Positions 9,143 through 17,986 of a stretch of 64,000 nt of DNA are shown here, piece after piece. The stretch covers positions 19,241 through 83,240 of IMG/VR virus record IMGVR_UViG_3300013137_000010; one strand, given 5' to 3'. The position numbers and the translations under genes are program-made. The DNA comes from a virus. The notes under the pieces are model-generated. The model saw only the letters and a program-made list of their open reading frames with translations. It did no database searches and was not told the DNA's origin. Position 1 is the stretch's first letter, and every line of letters starts with the position of its first letter.

Positions 9143-9850
9143 ATGAAGAAAAAGGATGTAGATGAAATAGAAGATAATTTAGATAATGATTTGGAAGATG
9201 AGTTAAATGATATTGATGAAGTTATTATAGAAGATGAATATGTAGATGAATCTTCAGATGAATCTTCAGATGAAATAGATATAGCTGAGATAGATGAAGA
9301 AATAGAAGGTGAGGATGAAGAAGATGAAGATGATGATGATGATATCATGTTTAAGTTTAATACCAACAATCATAAACTTGAAGGTAAACATTCTCTTGCA
9401 AGAGATACTATTTTTAAAGGAAAATTAGAGGATAATGCAGAAGAATCAGAACATCTAATACATCAGGATGACTTTAATATAAGTGACGGACTACCTATAG
9501 AGATGGGAACCACTTATGAATTTGAAAGTAAATATCACGAAGAATATGTAAATAGATTGAATCTTCAAAAGGATGTTTATGATTTACTAAATGATAAGAC
9601 TGATTTAGATTTTTCTTCTAATAGAAGAAAACCGAACAGGCAGGCATTTAATGACTATTATAAAATGCTGCTAGATCATATCGGTAAAGATTATACCAAA
9701 TCAGAAATCTTTGTGGAACTTTCATATTATTTTACAGATAATATTTTTAATATGTTTAAACTACTTGATAAAGAATGTGCAACTCAAATAATAGTAGAGT
9801 TAAAGCAGAGTGGTTATTTAACTAATTTGAATAATATAAATTTTATATAG
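9143..9850 (+). CDS. Hypothetical protein with strongly acidic N-terminus
   Basis: 235 residues. Residues 1-70 are almost all Asp, Glu and Ser, with two DESSDESSDE-like units and a run of seven acids; the rest is a mixed, probably helical domain ending SGYLTNLNNINFI. No family recognised. It lies between the helicase and ribonucleotide reductase genes on the same strand (26 and 20 bp spacing), so a replication-linked role is possible. An acidic tail could mimic DNA or bind a basic partner; that is inference. Confidence 0.65.
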   Translation: MKKKDVDEIEDNLDNDLEDELNDIDEVIIEDEYVDESSDESSDEIDIAEIDEEIEGEDEEDEDDDDDIMFKFNTNNHKLEGKHSLARDTIFKGKLEDNAEESEHLIHQDDFNISDGLPIEMGTTYEFESKYHEEYVNRLNLQKDVYDLLNDKTDLDFSSNRRKPNRQAFNDYYKMLLDHIGKDYTKSEIFVELSYYFTDNIFNMFKLLDKECATQIIVELKQSGYLTNLNNINFI

Positions 9851-9870
9851 AAAAAATAATTAAAAACGGT

Positions 9871-12417
9871 ATGAATTATAAAAGAGACGATGTATATGAA
9901 GCAACGTTGAAATATTTTAAGGGTGATACTTTGGCAGCTGATGTTTGGGTAAATAAGTATGCTCTTAAGGAAACAGTGAATGGTGAAACTGTTTATCACG
10001 AATTAACACCAGATGATATGCATAGAAGAATTGCAAAAGAACTGAATAGAATTGAAAATAAATATGAAAATCCGCTTTCAGAAGATTTGATTTTTGATCT
10101 AATAAAAAACTTTGAATATATCATTCCTCAGGGTTCACCAATGTCAGGTATTGGTAATGATAAGCAAGTTGTATCTCTATCAAATTGTTTTGTTATTGGT
10201 AATCATCCATCTGATTCGTATGGTTCTATTATGCAAATTGATGAAGAACAAATACAATTAATGAAACGTAGAGGTGGTGTTGGACATGATCTTTCACATA
10301 TTAGACCTGCAGGTACACCAGTTAAAAATTCAGCATTAACATCAACTGGCTTAGTTCCTTTTATGACAAGATACTCTAACTCTACCAATGAAGTTGCACA
10401 AGGCGGACGAAGAGGTGCACTAATGCTAACTTGTTCTATTAAACATCCGGATTCAGAACATTTTATTGATGCAAAATTGGAACAAGGTAAAGTTACTGGT
10501 GCAAATATTTCAGTTAAAGTAACTGATGAATTTATGAAAGCTGCAATGAGCACCAAAGTATTTACTCAGCAATTTCCAATTGATTCTGATAATCCTTTGT
10601 TTAAAAAAGATATCGATGCACAAAAATTATGGAAAAAGATTATTCACAATGCTTGGAAATCCGCTGAACCAGGCGTGCTATTTTGGGATACTTTGATTAA
10701 TGAATCTGTACCTGATTGTTATCGGGAAGAAGGTTTTGAAACTGTATCAACAAATCCTTGTGGTGAATTGCCATTATGTCCATATGATTCTTGTAGATTA
10801 TTAGCTATTAATTTATATAGTTATGTAGTTAACCCATTTACAGATAAATCTTATTTTGATTGGAAAAAATTTAAACAGCATGTGATATATGCTGAAAGAT
10901 TTATGGATGATATAGTTGATTTGGAGTCTGAAAAAATTCAAATGATATTATCTAAAATTGAGTCTGATCCAGAGCCAGAAAATATTAAACGAGTAGAGAG
11001 AGAAACATGGAGTAAAATAATGGAAATGACATTAAAAGGTCGTAGAACTGGTTTAGGTGTAACATCAGAGGGTGATATGTTAGCTGCACTAGGTTTAAGA
11101 TATGGAACACCTGAAGCAACTGATTTTTCAACTGAAGTTCATAAAAATTTAGCTATTAGTGCATATAAATCATCAGCAATTATGGCTAAAGAAAGAGGAA
11201 CATTTTCAGTTTATAATTATGAAAAAGAACTAAATAATCCATTTATTCAAAGATTAAAAGAAGCAGATCCTGAATTAGACAGAATGCTTAAAGAATGTGG
11301 TAGAAGAAATATTGCATTGCTAACTATTGCGCCAACAGGCTCAGTTTCTATTCTAACTCAGACAACTTCTGGTATTGAGCCGGCATATCTTGTTTCATAT
11401 AAAAGAAGAAGAAAAATCAATCCAACCGATAAATCAGGTAGAATTGATTTTATAGATGCTGAAGGTGTGAAGTGGGAAGAATATAATGTCTTTCATCATA
11501 AATTTGAGACCTGGTTGAAAGTTAATGGTTATAATGTGAATGAAGTTAAAAATATGAAGGATTCTGAGTTAAAACCAGTCATTGAAAAATCACCATATTA
11601 TAAAGCTACATCAAACGATGTTGATTGGGTTGAAAAAGTTAGAATGCAAGGTATGATTCAAAAATTCGTTGATCATTCAATTTCAGTAACTGTTAATTTA
11701 CCAAATAATGTAACCGAAGAAATTGTATCTAAAGTTTATGAAACTGGTTGGTCGAGTGGATGTAAAGGTTTAACAATTTATCGTGACGGATCTCGCCAAG
11801 GTGTTATTATGTCAAATGAAGGTACTACTCAGAATGTTGTTAAAGAGCCTGAAGAAAATAATGCAAAACCAAGACCTAAGCGTCTTGAATGTGAGGTTGT
11901 TAGATTTACTAATAATAAAGAAAAGTGGGTTGGTTTCTTAGGATTAATGACTGATGATAAAGGTGAGAAATATCCATACGAACTTTTTACAGGTTTATTG
12001 GATGAATTTTACGTTCCACCAAGTGTAGAAAAAGGCGAAATTGTTAAATTTAAAGAGGGTGGTGAGAAAAGCAGATATGACTTTGTTTATAAGGATAAAG
12101 ATGGTTATCATGTAACAATGGAAGGCTTAAATAGAGCTTTTGATAGAGAATTTTGGAATGTTAGTAAATTTTTATCTGCATTTTTGAGACATAGAATACA
12201 TTTACCTAGTGTTATTAATCTTATAGATAGTCTCCAATTAAGTTCAGATGTTGCTGCGTTTGGAACCTGGAAAAGTGGGGTAAAAAGAATTATTAAGAAG
12301 TATATTAACTCAACAGTTGCCGGTGAATCGTGTCCTGAGTGTGGTTCTACAGATTTAAAATATGAAGCTGGCTGCAAAACTTGCAACAACTGTGGATGGA
12401 GTAAATGTTCTGATTAA
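9871..12417 (+). CDS. nrdJ: Class II (adenosylcobalamin-dependent) ribonucleotide reductase
   Basis: 848 residues in one chain. Reduces ribonucleotides to deoxyribonucleotides for phage DNA synthesis. The first redox Cys is in SNCFVIG (C106); the RRGGVGHDLSHIRPAG segment, the NPCGELPL loop (C297, finger-loop region) and LTIAPTGSVSIL are typical of the NrdJ family. The C-terminus (about 826-848) is a four-to-five-Cys tail, CPECGSTDLKYEAGC then CNNCGWSKC, matching the zinc/thioredoxin-exchange tail of NrdJ enzymes. No NrdB or NrdD/G partner is needed, and none is nearby. It needs cobalamin from the host. Confidence 0.93.
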   Translation: MNYKRDDVYEATLKYFKGDTLAADVWVNKYALKETVNGETVYHELTPDDMHRRIAKELNRIENKYENPLSEDLIFDLIKNFEYIIPQGSPMSGIGNDKQVVSLSNCFVIGNHPSDSYGSIMQIDEEQIQLMKRRGGVGHDLSHIRPAGTPVKNSALTSTGLVPFMTRYSNSTNEVAQGGRRGALMLTCSIKHPDSEHFIDAKLEQGKVTGANISVKVTDEFMKAAMSTKVFTQQFPIDSDNPLFKKDIDAQKLWKKIIHNAWKSAEPGVLFWDTLINESVPDCYREEGFETVSTNPCGELPLCPYDSCRLLAINLYSYVVNPFTDKSYFDWKKFKQHVIYAERFMDDIVDLESEKIQMILSKIESDPEPENIKRVERETWSKIMEMTLKGRRTGLGVTSEGDMLAALGLRYGTPEATDFSTEVHKNLAISAYKSSAIMAKERGTFSVYNYEKELNNPFIQRLKEADPELDRMLKECGRRNIALLTIAPTGSVSILTQTTSGIEPAYLVSYKRRRKINPTDKSGRIDFIDAEGVKWEEYNVFHHKFETWLKVNGYNVNEVKNMKDSELKPVIEKSPYYKATSNDVDWVEKVRMQGMIQKFVDHSISVTVNLPNNVTEEIVSKVYETGWSSGCKGLTIYRDGSRQGVIMSNEGTTQNVVKEPEENNAKPRPKRLECEVVRFTNNKEKWVGFLGLMTDDKGEKYPYELFTGLLDEFYVPPSVEKGEIVKFKEGGEKSRYDFVYKDKDGYHVTMEGLNRAFDREFWNVSKFLSAFLRHRIHLPSVINLIDSLQLSSDVAAFGTWKSGVKRIIKKYINSTVAGESCPECGSTDLKYEAGCKTCNNCGWSKCSD

Positions 12418-12578
12418 TTTTAAAATAATCCACATATTTTACATTTTTGACAACCAATATTTTACAAGGTGGTGAAAATGTTATAAATATAAAGATGTGC
12501 TGTTGAAAGAGCAGGTAAAAAATATTTATTGATTCTTGATAAAGATTATTCTGATTTTGAAAAAATTATGAATTTAAT

Positions 12579-13769
12579 ATGACACAATTTGTTACTAGAT
12601 TTAGAGATGATCACGTTTATTTAGAAATCGTAGGTGATGTAGATGATACAAATGAATATTTTGTTGAATTTATAGACGAAAATTCTGGAACGATTGAATA
12701 TTCCACCATAATTAAAGTTAATTATTGGTCAAAAATTAATACTAATGAAGATAAAAATATAACAATTAGAATAACATCTAATGATACAGTTATATTTGAG
12801 AGAAATCAAAATTACAAATATAATAGAGTCTATATTTTGATAGGTTCAACATCTCTCGGAGATAGCATTGCATGGATTCCTTGTGTTGAAGAATATAGAA
12901 AATTACATAATAATGTTAAAGTTGTATTATTTACATATCATAATTATCTATTTAACAAAGCATATCCTGATATTGAATTTACTAATGTATCTAATCCTGA
13001 TTATATCAACGATGTAGACAAGAAATTTAGGATTGATTATGGACCTGAACTTTATAGAGTTAATAATATTCTGGCTCCTGAGCTTTGGAAAGTGGCTAAT
13101 CAAAAGTATGATAATGTTATCAAATATTTTGATTATAGAACTTGTTCATTGCAATCTATAGGCAATATGATATTAGGTTTACCTAATATTGAAATTATAC
13201 CTAAGGTAAATATACCTGATGATAATGGTCCTAAGATAAAAGGTAAGTATGTTGTTGTTGCAATTCAATCTACATCTCAACTAAAATATTGGAATAATCC
13301 TTTTGGCTGGGAGAGGTTGTTTGATTTTTTAGGTAGAAATGGTTATAAGGTTGTTATTATTGATAAATATAAGAATTTCGGTGTAACTGGATATTTTAAT
13401 CAAGCACCTAAAAGTAAATATGTGATAGATAAAACTGGAGATTATCCACTAAGCGATAGAATAACAGATATTAAATATGCTGAAATGATGATTACAATTA
13501 GTTCTGGTTTGGCTTGGCTATCCTGGGCTGTTGGAACTTCTGTGGTTATGATAAGTGGATTCACCAAACCATCAAATGAGTTCCAGAGTAATATTATTAG
13601 AATTCATAATCCAAATGTTTGTAATGGATGTTGGAATGACACATCTATAACTTTTGATGCAGTAGATTGGTTATTTTGTCCTAGGAAGCAAGATTTTATT
13701 TGCTCTAAAGCTATATTACCTAAAGATGTGATAGATGCTGTTAAGAGATTTATGAAAAAAGAGAGCTAA
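12579..13769 (+). CDS. Glycosyltransferase, TibC/Aah autotransporter-heptosyltransferase type
   Basis: 396 residues. After an 80-residue beta domain, the GT9-like fold starts at YILIGSTSLGDSIAWIP (about 85-101), with a second Rossmann half from VVVAIQSTSQLKYWNNP (about 228). The end has CNGC (C348, C351), then C367 and C375, the spacing style of the iron-binding Cys cluster of bacterial autotransporter heptosyltransferases. It would transfer a sugar from an NDP-sugar to a protein or glycan. The 161 bp before it hold no complete gene but a readable 28-codon fragment without a start, perhaps a remnant. It overlaps the 3' end of the convergent membrane gene by 4 bp. Confidence 0.75.
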   Translation: MTQFVTRFRDDHVYLEIVGDVDDTNEYFVEFIDENSGTIEYSTIIKVNYWSKINTNEDKNITIRITSNDTVIFERNQNYKYNRVYILIGSTSLGDSIAWIPCVEEYRKLHNNVKVVLFTYHNYLFNKAYPDIEFTNVSNPDYINDVDKKFRIDYGPELYRVNNILAPELWKVANQKYDNVIKYFDYRTCSLQSIGNMILGLPNIEIIPKVNIPDDNGPKIKGKYVVVAIQSTSQLKYWNNPFGWERLFDFLGRNGYKVVIIDKYKNFGVTGYFNQAPKSKYVIDKTGDYPLSDRITDIKYAEMMITISSGLAWLSWAVGTSVVMISGFTKPSNEFQSNIIRIHNPNVCNGCWNDTSITFDAVDWLFCPRKQDFICSKAILPKDVIDAVKRFMKKES

Positions 13770-14149
13770 ATGGCTCTCTTTTCTATTTTATTGAGTTTAT
13801 CTATTCTGGTTTCTCTTAGATATCTTGGACGATCTACCTCTATTAGTATTTTATTTCTATTTTGAATATCTTTTGTGATCTGAATTTTATATTTTTTAAT
13901 AGATTTACGAGAAAAAAATAATCCCCAAGACCAAATAATGAAACAAAGATTCCATGAAATAAAATTAATAAGATTAATTGTATCTGATAGATCTTTGTTT
14001 ATGATAATCATTTTAATTATTAAAAATAAATAAAGCAGAGAAAATATTATAGAACAAATGAAATAAAGTTTCATTCTTTTTAACGCTTTTTTTGATCTTT
14101 TTATAGAATATTCATAATATTCTAATATTTCACTATTAAGTTTATTCAT
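13766..14149 (-). CDS. Hypothetical membrane protein, two transmembrane segments
   Basis: 127 residues. A basic N-terminal helix (about 1-27) is followed by two hydrophobic segments (about 28-50 and 65-82) and a basic C-terminal tail with an Arg-rich end. Such a layout fits a small inner-membrane protein with both ends in the cytoplasm. No family recognised. It overlaps the convergent glycosyltransferase gene by 4 bp. Confidence 0.6.
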   Translation of the reverse strand: MNKLNSEILEYYEYSIKRSKKALKRMKLYFICSIIFSLLYLFLIIKMIIINKDLSDTINLINFISWNLCFIIWSWGLFFSRKSIKKYKIQITKDIQNRNKILIEVDRPRYLRETRIDKLNKIEKRAI

Positions 14150-14170
14150 ATTTTTTGTTTTATAAGAGTA

Positions 14171-14205
14171 AAAAGTAAAGCCACCTTTAAGGTGGCTTTA
14201 CTTTT
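14171..14205. terminator. Bidirectional intrinsic terminator
   Basis: A 14-bp perfect stem (arms around AAAGCCACC and GGTGGCTTT, loop TTTAA) is bordered by A runs on one side and T runs on the other, so it can stop transcription in both directions. It ends the minus-strand ATPase gene 14219-15493. Confidence 0.85.
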
Positions 14206-14218
14206 TCTTTGTTAATGA

Positions 14219-15493
14219 TTATTTTTCATCATCATCAACATGCTTCATTATGGCATCACGGAATTTATTGAATCTCTTATCAGCCAAGAATTTTTCAGCT
14301 GCTTTGTTGTCTTTAGTATCCTCGGAGAGTGTATATTCAACATCAAGAACGTGAAGCAGGTAACCTACAATTTCATCATCAGAGATAGTCTGAAGGAACC
14401 TGACAAGGTTTTCCTGCTCTTTTGGTTTCAACTGAGAGATCTTCCTTTCTTTCATGTTAGTAAGAAGTTCGGATTTCTTATCACGGTTGAAGTTTTTAAT
14501 ATCATCTTCAATTTCATCAAACCTGTTAAGAACATCATCAAGAGTGATTTTGAGAGTATCTTCACAGTATCGGATAAATCGAGCGTTAGATGCACCAACA
14601 TAACCATGTCCGATTTCTTTAATATCGTTGATCCAGACACGAATATTCGGAAATTTCTTAATCATAATCGGAGCTTTGGTATTTTCATCAAGAATATCAT
14701 TTCCCCTCGGGTCTTTTTTAGTTACCCATTCGCCATAGTTTTCAAAGATATAATCTGAGAGAAAAGTCCAGGAACGAGGTGTTGCATAGGCTTTATTCCT
14801 CTGATTTCTTTCATCTGGTTTTTTGTAATAGTGTTCAGTGTGTGTTTTCAAAAACTGAACAATTACCGGACAAACATTTTCATTGGCATACTGCTCAACC
14901 CATTCTGGATAAGGCAAAGTATGTTCAATGTGGATCAGACGGTTGTTAAGAGCCTGGTCAAATTCTTCAACATCAGTACCATCTTCTTCACCAAGGTTAC
15001 CTGATGCACACATCATTACATTTGAATTAAATTTGAAGAAAGCACCGATTTCACGTTCAAGAAGCATCTGAAGTGCAGCGTTACGAACAGCAAGAGTGGA
15101 ACGGTTCAATTCCTCAAAGTGAATAATTGACGGTTTTTCATTTGCAATATAAGCCCATTTTGGTGCAACGTGAGCAAGCATTTTCTGCTTAACAATATTA
15201 CCTTCACTATTAGTGATGTCGCACTCATCAACAGCAGGAAATAGACCCACATCAGTTTCATCCACCATTGAAAGTCGAATATCAAAATACTGAAACCCCA
15301 TCTTATTTGCGATAGATCTCATAATTGCGGATTTAGCATATCCAGGAGCAGATTGAATGTAGAGAACACCACTTTTAGCATTCATCATCTTAAAATACCT
15401 TTTTTCTCTGTCGGAGAGAGATTCAAAACCTTTCGGGAACTTGTTCGCACCTTCGAAAGAAATACCTTTACCGATTTTGTTTTTAACTGCCAT
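14219..15493 (-). CDS. MoxR-like AAA+ ATPase
   Basis: 424 residues. Walker A is variant, SAPGYAKSA at about 48-56 (Ala in place of the last Gly before Lys); Walker B is IIHFEELN at about 123-130; sensor 1 is MCASGNLG. These are MoxR-type features. MoxR proteins act with VWA-domain partners as chaperones or remodelling machines; a VWA/metallopeptidase gene of the matching type lies at 19035-20645 on the same strand. It has its own host-like promoter (15528-15558) and terminator, so it is a single-gene unit. Target unknown. Confidence 0.85.
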   Translation of the reverse strand: MAVKNKIGKGISFEGANKFPKGFESLSDREKRYFKMMNAKSGVLYIQSAPGYAKSAIMRSIANKMGFQYFDIRLSMVDETDVGLFPAVDECDITNSEGNIVKQKMLAHVAPKWAYIANEKPSIIHFEELNRSTLAVRNAALQMLLEREIGAFFKFNSNVMMCASGNLGEEDGTDVEEFDQALNNRLIHIEHTLPYPEWVEQYANENVCPVIVQFLKTHTEHYYKKPDERNQRNKAYATPRSWTFLSDYIFENYGEWVTKKDPRGNDILDENTKAPIMIKKFPNIRVWINDIKEIGHGYVGASNARFIRYCEDTLKITLDDVLNRFDEIEDDIKNFNRDKKSELLTNMKERKISQLKPKEQENLVRFLQTISDDEIVGYLLHVLDVEYTLSEDTKDNKAAEKFLADKRFNKFRDAIMKHVDDDEK

Positions 15494-15527
15494 AATGAAT
15501 TATTATTTATGTTTCTTAATTAGATTA

Positions 15528-15558
15528 CAAATATACGGTTTTATTTTTTATCACCAAA
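15528..15558 (-). promoter_or_regulatory. Bacteroidota-type promoter for the MoxR-like gene
   Basis: On the minus strand TTTG (15558-15555) and TATATTTG (15535-15528) are separated by exactly 19 bp, the consensus of the housekeeping sigma factor in Bactero­idota. The start codon follows about 35 bp later. Confidence 0.75.
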
Positions 15559-15576
15559 ACAAATTATATATTTTTT

Positions 15577-16482
15577 TTATTTTTTTATGATTTTTCGAGC
15601 CTCATTATTGTTCACGATAATGAAATATAATCCTGATGAAATGTTCATGTTCATTTTATATTCTTTAGTTAGTTCATCTTTAAATGTTTTATAAACCAGG
15701 AGTTTACCAGTCGCATCAAAAATTTTAATATTTTCAATTGGATGCCCACTACTAATATTTAGCACACTCGTAACTGGATTTGGATAAAGATTGAGTGAAT
15801 TTTCTGCGATGTTATTCTCAATTCCTGTAAATGTTGATCTAATTGGTATTTGAGATATACCAATTACTTTTCTATTTGAATCCTCAATAATTATTGTTAA
15901 TTCACTATTATCAAGTGTCCAGTTACTTTTAAATGCGATAGAATATTTGATTTCAGTGCCATTATATAGTGTGTCATACATAATTTGTCGCATTACATGC
16001 ATATATTTCGTACCTGGAAAATTTTCCGTTACCATAGCAACAATATGCATCTCACCTGTATATATACCCGATAAATTAACATAAGTAGTAAAAACATTAA
16101 GAGGTGGATTCATATATGCAAACCTTTCTATTTTGCTTTTTACTGATGGTGTTATACAAAAACGAGTAGAAATAGAATCTATTTCTTTCCATTTATCTAA
16201 ACTCAATAGATCATTATCACTGAGTTTGTATCCTTTAATAAATACACTAGGAATAACATTTGCACCGAGTTGAGTCATACGTTTACTAACATCTGGATTT
16301 TTCAAAGTATCAGAACTCCAAAAATGATTCATGACATAAGCCATATTTAGGCTTGCACATAAAGTCTTAAGACTATCATATTCCTGTGTGAATTTATTTA
16401 CAAAGAACTCACCGAAACTTTGCTGAGCGAATGCTGATGTAATTGTCAAAAAAGCAATTACTGTTAAAAATACTTTTTTCAT
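15577..16482 (-). CDS. Secreted protein with T9SS type A sorting domain, Omp28-like body
   Basis: 301 residues. Residues 1-20 are a signal peptide (MKKVFLTVIAFLTITSAFA, then QQ). The last 70 residues form a T9SS type A sorting domain: LNLYPNPVTSVLNIS, then IKIFDATGKLL, then GLYFIIVNNNEARKIIKK. The middle (LGANVIPSVFIKGYKLS and later beta strands) resembles the thioredoxin-like Omp28 group, with low certainty. Such proteins cross the outer membrane through the T9SS machinery and are displayed or released. Finding one in a phage is odd and points to a gliding or T9SS-positive Bacteroidota host. It follows 16502-17527 with 19 bp spacing, likely one transcript. Confidence 0.85.
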   Translation of the reverse strand: MKKVFLTVIAFLTITSAFAQQSFGEFFVNKFTQEYDSLKTLCASLNMAYVMNHFWSSDTLKNPDVSKRMTQLGANVIPSVFIKGYKLSDNDLLSLDKWKEIDSISTRFCITPSVKSKIERFAYMNPPLNVFTTYVNLSGIYTGEMHIVAMVTENFPGTKYMHVMRQIMYDTLYNGTEIKYSIAFKSNWTLDNSELTIIIEDSNRKVIGISQIPIRSTFTGIENNIAENSLNLYPNPVTSVLNISSGHPIENIKIFDATGKLLVYKTFKDELTKEYKMNMNISSGLYFIIVNNNEARKIIKK

Positions 16483-16501
16483 GTTATTTATATTAAATTA
16501 T

Positions 16502-17527
16502 TTAATTGTTATCATTATTATCATTATCATTTTCTATATCATCATCTTCATTCTCTGAAGAAATTTTATCAATATATTCTTTTTCTTTTCTTTCTCTTTC
16601 TGCTTTAAATATCGGAACCAAATAGTCAATTACATAATTAAATCTATCAGTGCTATTTTTGAATTCCCATTCTGAAACATCAGATAAATCAACATCATAG
16701 AGATTTGCTAAAAATTCATAATCTGGCATACAGTTTGGTGTTTCATTCTTTTCGATTTTAATTACGTTTTCAGTAATCAAAACAGTTTTATCAAATCTTA
16801 GAATTGCAGTATATGAATGTTCGTTATTATCTGTTAAAAAAACATCTAATTTATCATTGTCAAGTGAAATAGGCTCAACTCTACACACAAAAGGATTATC
16901 ATTAACTTTAATCCAAGTATTTGGATCTATCAAATTCGAGATAATTCTTTCCAATACTTCTTCCAAATTAAAATCTCTCTTCTCATATTCAACAACACTT
17001 TCTAAATTATCTTTTAATAATTTAAATAGATTATTTTCATATTCTAAAAGAGCTTCTTCCCTTTTTTTCTTTTTACTATTCATTTGTTCAATCAATTCTC
17101 CCCATAACTCTTTCTGATGCTCTTCATGTTCTTTTTGTTTAGCATCCTCATAAGCTTCAGGATCTTTTTTATAAAGAAGAGAATCCTTTATCTCCAAAAT
17201 ACGATATTCATCTTTAATTTCTTCGATAAAAGAAGAAAAATCAGTATCTTCTGTCAATTTGTCATTAAGTTGATACTTGAGTTTTTCTGTATTCTCTTCT
17301 TCTGTAAAAAAGATACATGGTGCAAATTTTTCAATTTTTACATCACAACCCTTAATAAGATTTTCAGCAATCAGTGTAGGATAGAATTCATAAAGTTCCC
17401 TATCTAATTTAGAACCGTTCTTAATAAGATAGATTAAGTGTCCATTAGGTTCTTCTGTTTTAATAAGATGATAATTATATTTTACATCTTCTGTAAAAAG
17501 GTTCATTAGATTTTTTTTCTTGTTCAT
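16502..17527 (-). CDS. Hypothetical acidic cytoplasmic protein
   Basis: 341 residues. No signal peptide or membrane segment. A Lys/Glu-rich helical stretch spans about 125-175 and the C-terminus is an Asp/Asn run (about 328-341). No family recognised. It lies upstream of the T9SS cargo gene in the same apparent operon, which starts at the promoter near 17737. A role linked to that cargo is possible but not shown. Confidence 0.65.
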   Translation of the reverse strand: MNKKKNLMNLFTEDVKYNYHLIKTEEPNGHLIYLIKNGSKLDRELYEFYPTLIAENLIKGCDVKIEKFAPCIFFTEEENTEKLKYQLNDKLTEDTDFSSFIEEIKDEYRILEIKDSLLYKKDPEAYEDAKQKEHEEHQKELWGELIEQMNSKKKKREEALLEYENNLFKLLKDNLESVVEYEKRDFNLEEVLERIISNLIDPNTWIKVNDNPFVCRVEPISLDNDKLDVFLTDNNEHSYTAILRFDKTVLITENVIKIEKNETPNCMPDYEFLANLYDVDLSDVSEWEFKNSTDRFNYVIDYLVPIFKAERERKEKEYIDKISSENEDDDIENDNDNNDNN

Positions 17528-17602
17528 AATTTAATATTAATTATTATTCGTTAGCATGATATAAAATCATAGCACCAGATTCTAAAATTAGAGGTTCTTT
17601 AT

Positions 17603-17722
17603 TTAAACAGATATAACTTCAGTATAATGAAGATTCTCTAATTCTTTTCTCGCATCTTCTAGTGTTTCTGATAATGAAAGCAAAATTTCATATTCTGTTG
17701 TCCAGATATATAATTTTTTCAT
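17603..17722 (-). CDS. 39-residue ORF, reading continues in the -1 frame
   Basis: An ATG at 17722 opens MKKLYIWTTEYEILLSLSET and runs to a TAA at 17603. In the -1 frame, directly across the stop, a protein-like stretch (NKEPLILESGAMILYHANE) continues to a stop at 17544. The original gene was probably about 60 codons and has a single-base frameshift. A programmed shift is less likely, because the local TTTAAAT heptamer is not in the right phase. It is the first frame behind the promoter at 17737. Confidence 0.5.
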   Translation of the reverse strand: MKKLYIWTTEYEILLSLSETLEDARKELENLHYTEVISV

Positions 17723-17736
17723 ATTCTTATTTTTTA

Positions 17737-17744
17737 CAAATATA
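17737..17744 (-). promoter_or_regulatory. Host-like -7 box (TATATTTG)
   Basis: TATATTTG on the minus strand, with TTTT 19 bp upstream in place of TTTG. It lies 15 bp before the small ORF at 17722 and would drive the operon down to the T9SS cargo gene. Confidence 0.5.
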
Positions 17745-17780
17745 ATCATTTCTTTTTAATAAAAAAATTTTGGAAAGATT

Positions 17781-17838
17781 AAAAAAGATAAAAAAAGATA
17801 AAAAAAGATAAAAATGACTTTTAAATATTTATATATAA
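17781..17838 (+). promoter_or_regulatory. Tandem 10-mers and AAATATTTATATATAA box of an endonuclease module
   Basis: Three exact copies of the 10-mer AAAAAAGATA (17781-17810) are followed by the box AAATATTTATATATAA (17823-17838), five bases before a ribbon-helix-helix gene. The same box precedes the endonuclease modules at 30667, 41480 and 51779. Confidence 0.55.
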
Positions 17839-17842
17839 CATA

Positions 17843-17986
17843 ATGAGAAATTTAAAAAATATAAAAATAGATGAGAATTTGCATATAGAATTAAAGAAAT
17901 ATGCAAAGGAAAATTCACTTAAGTTGAATGAATGGATTGAGAAACTTATTAAAATGGAATTTGAAAAAATAAAGAATAAAGAATGA
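17843..17986 (+). CDS. Small ribbon-helix-helix (Arc/CopG-like) protein
   Basis: 47 residues. A short strand (NIKIDENLHIEL) is followed by two helices (KKYAKENSLKLNEWIEKLIK), the layout of a ribbon-helix-helix DNA-binding dimer. Its TGA overlaps the ATG of the endonuclease gene (ATGA, 4 bp), so the two are translationally coupled. A very similar pair occurs at 51779-52791. It may repress its own module. Confidence 0.65.
   Translation: MRNLKNIKIDENLHIELKKYAKENSLKLNEWIEKLIKMEFEKIKNKE

Noticed and set aside
9136-9369. Serine-rich minus-strand frame
   Set aside because: It mirrors the Asp/Glu-rich start of the 9143 gene; poly-Ser is the expected shadow of GAT/GAA repeats.
17600-17610. Programmed -1 frameshift at TTTAAAT
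   Set aside because: The heptamer is not in the X-XXY-YYZ phase of the upstream frame, so a simple mutation is more likely.
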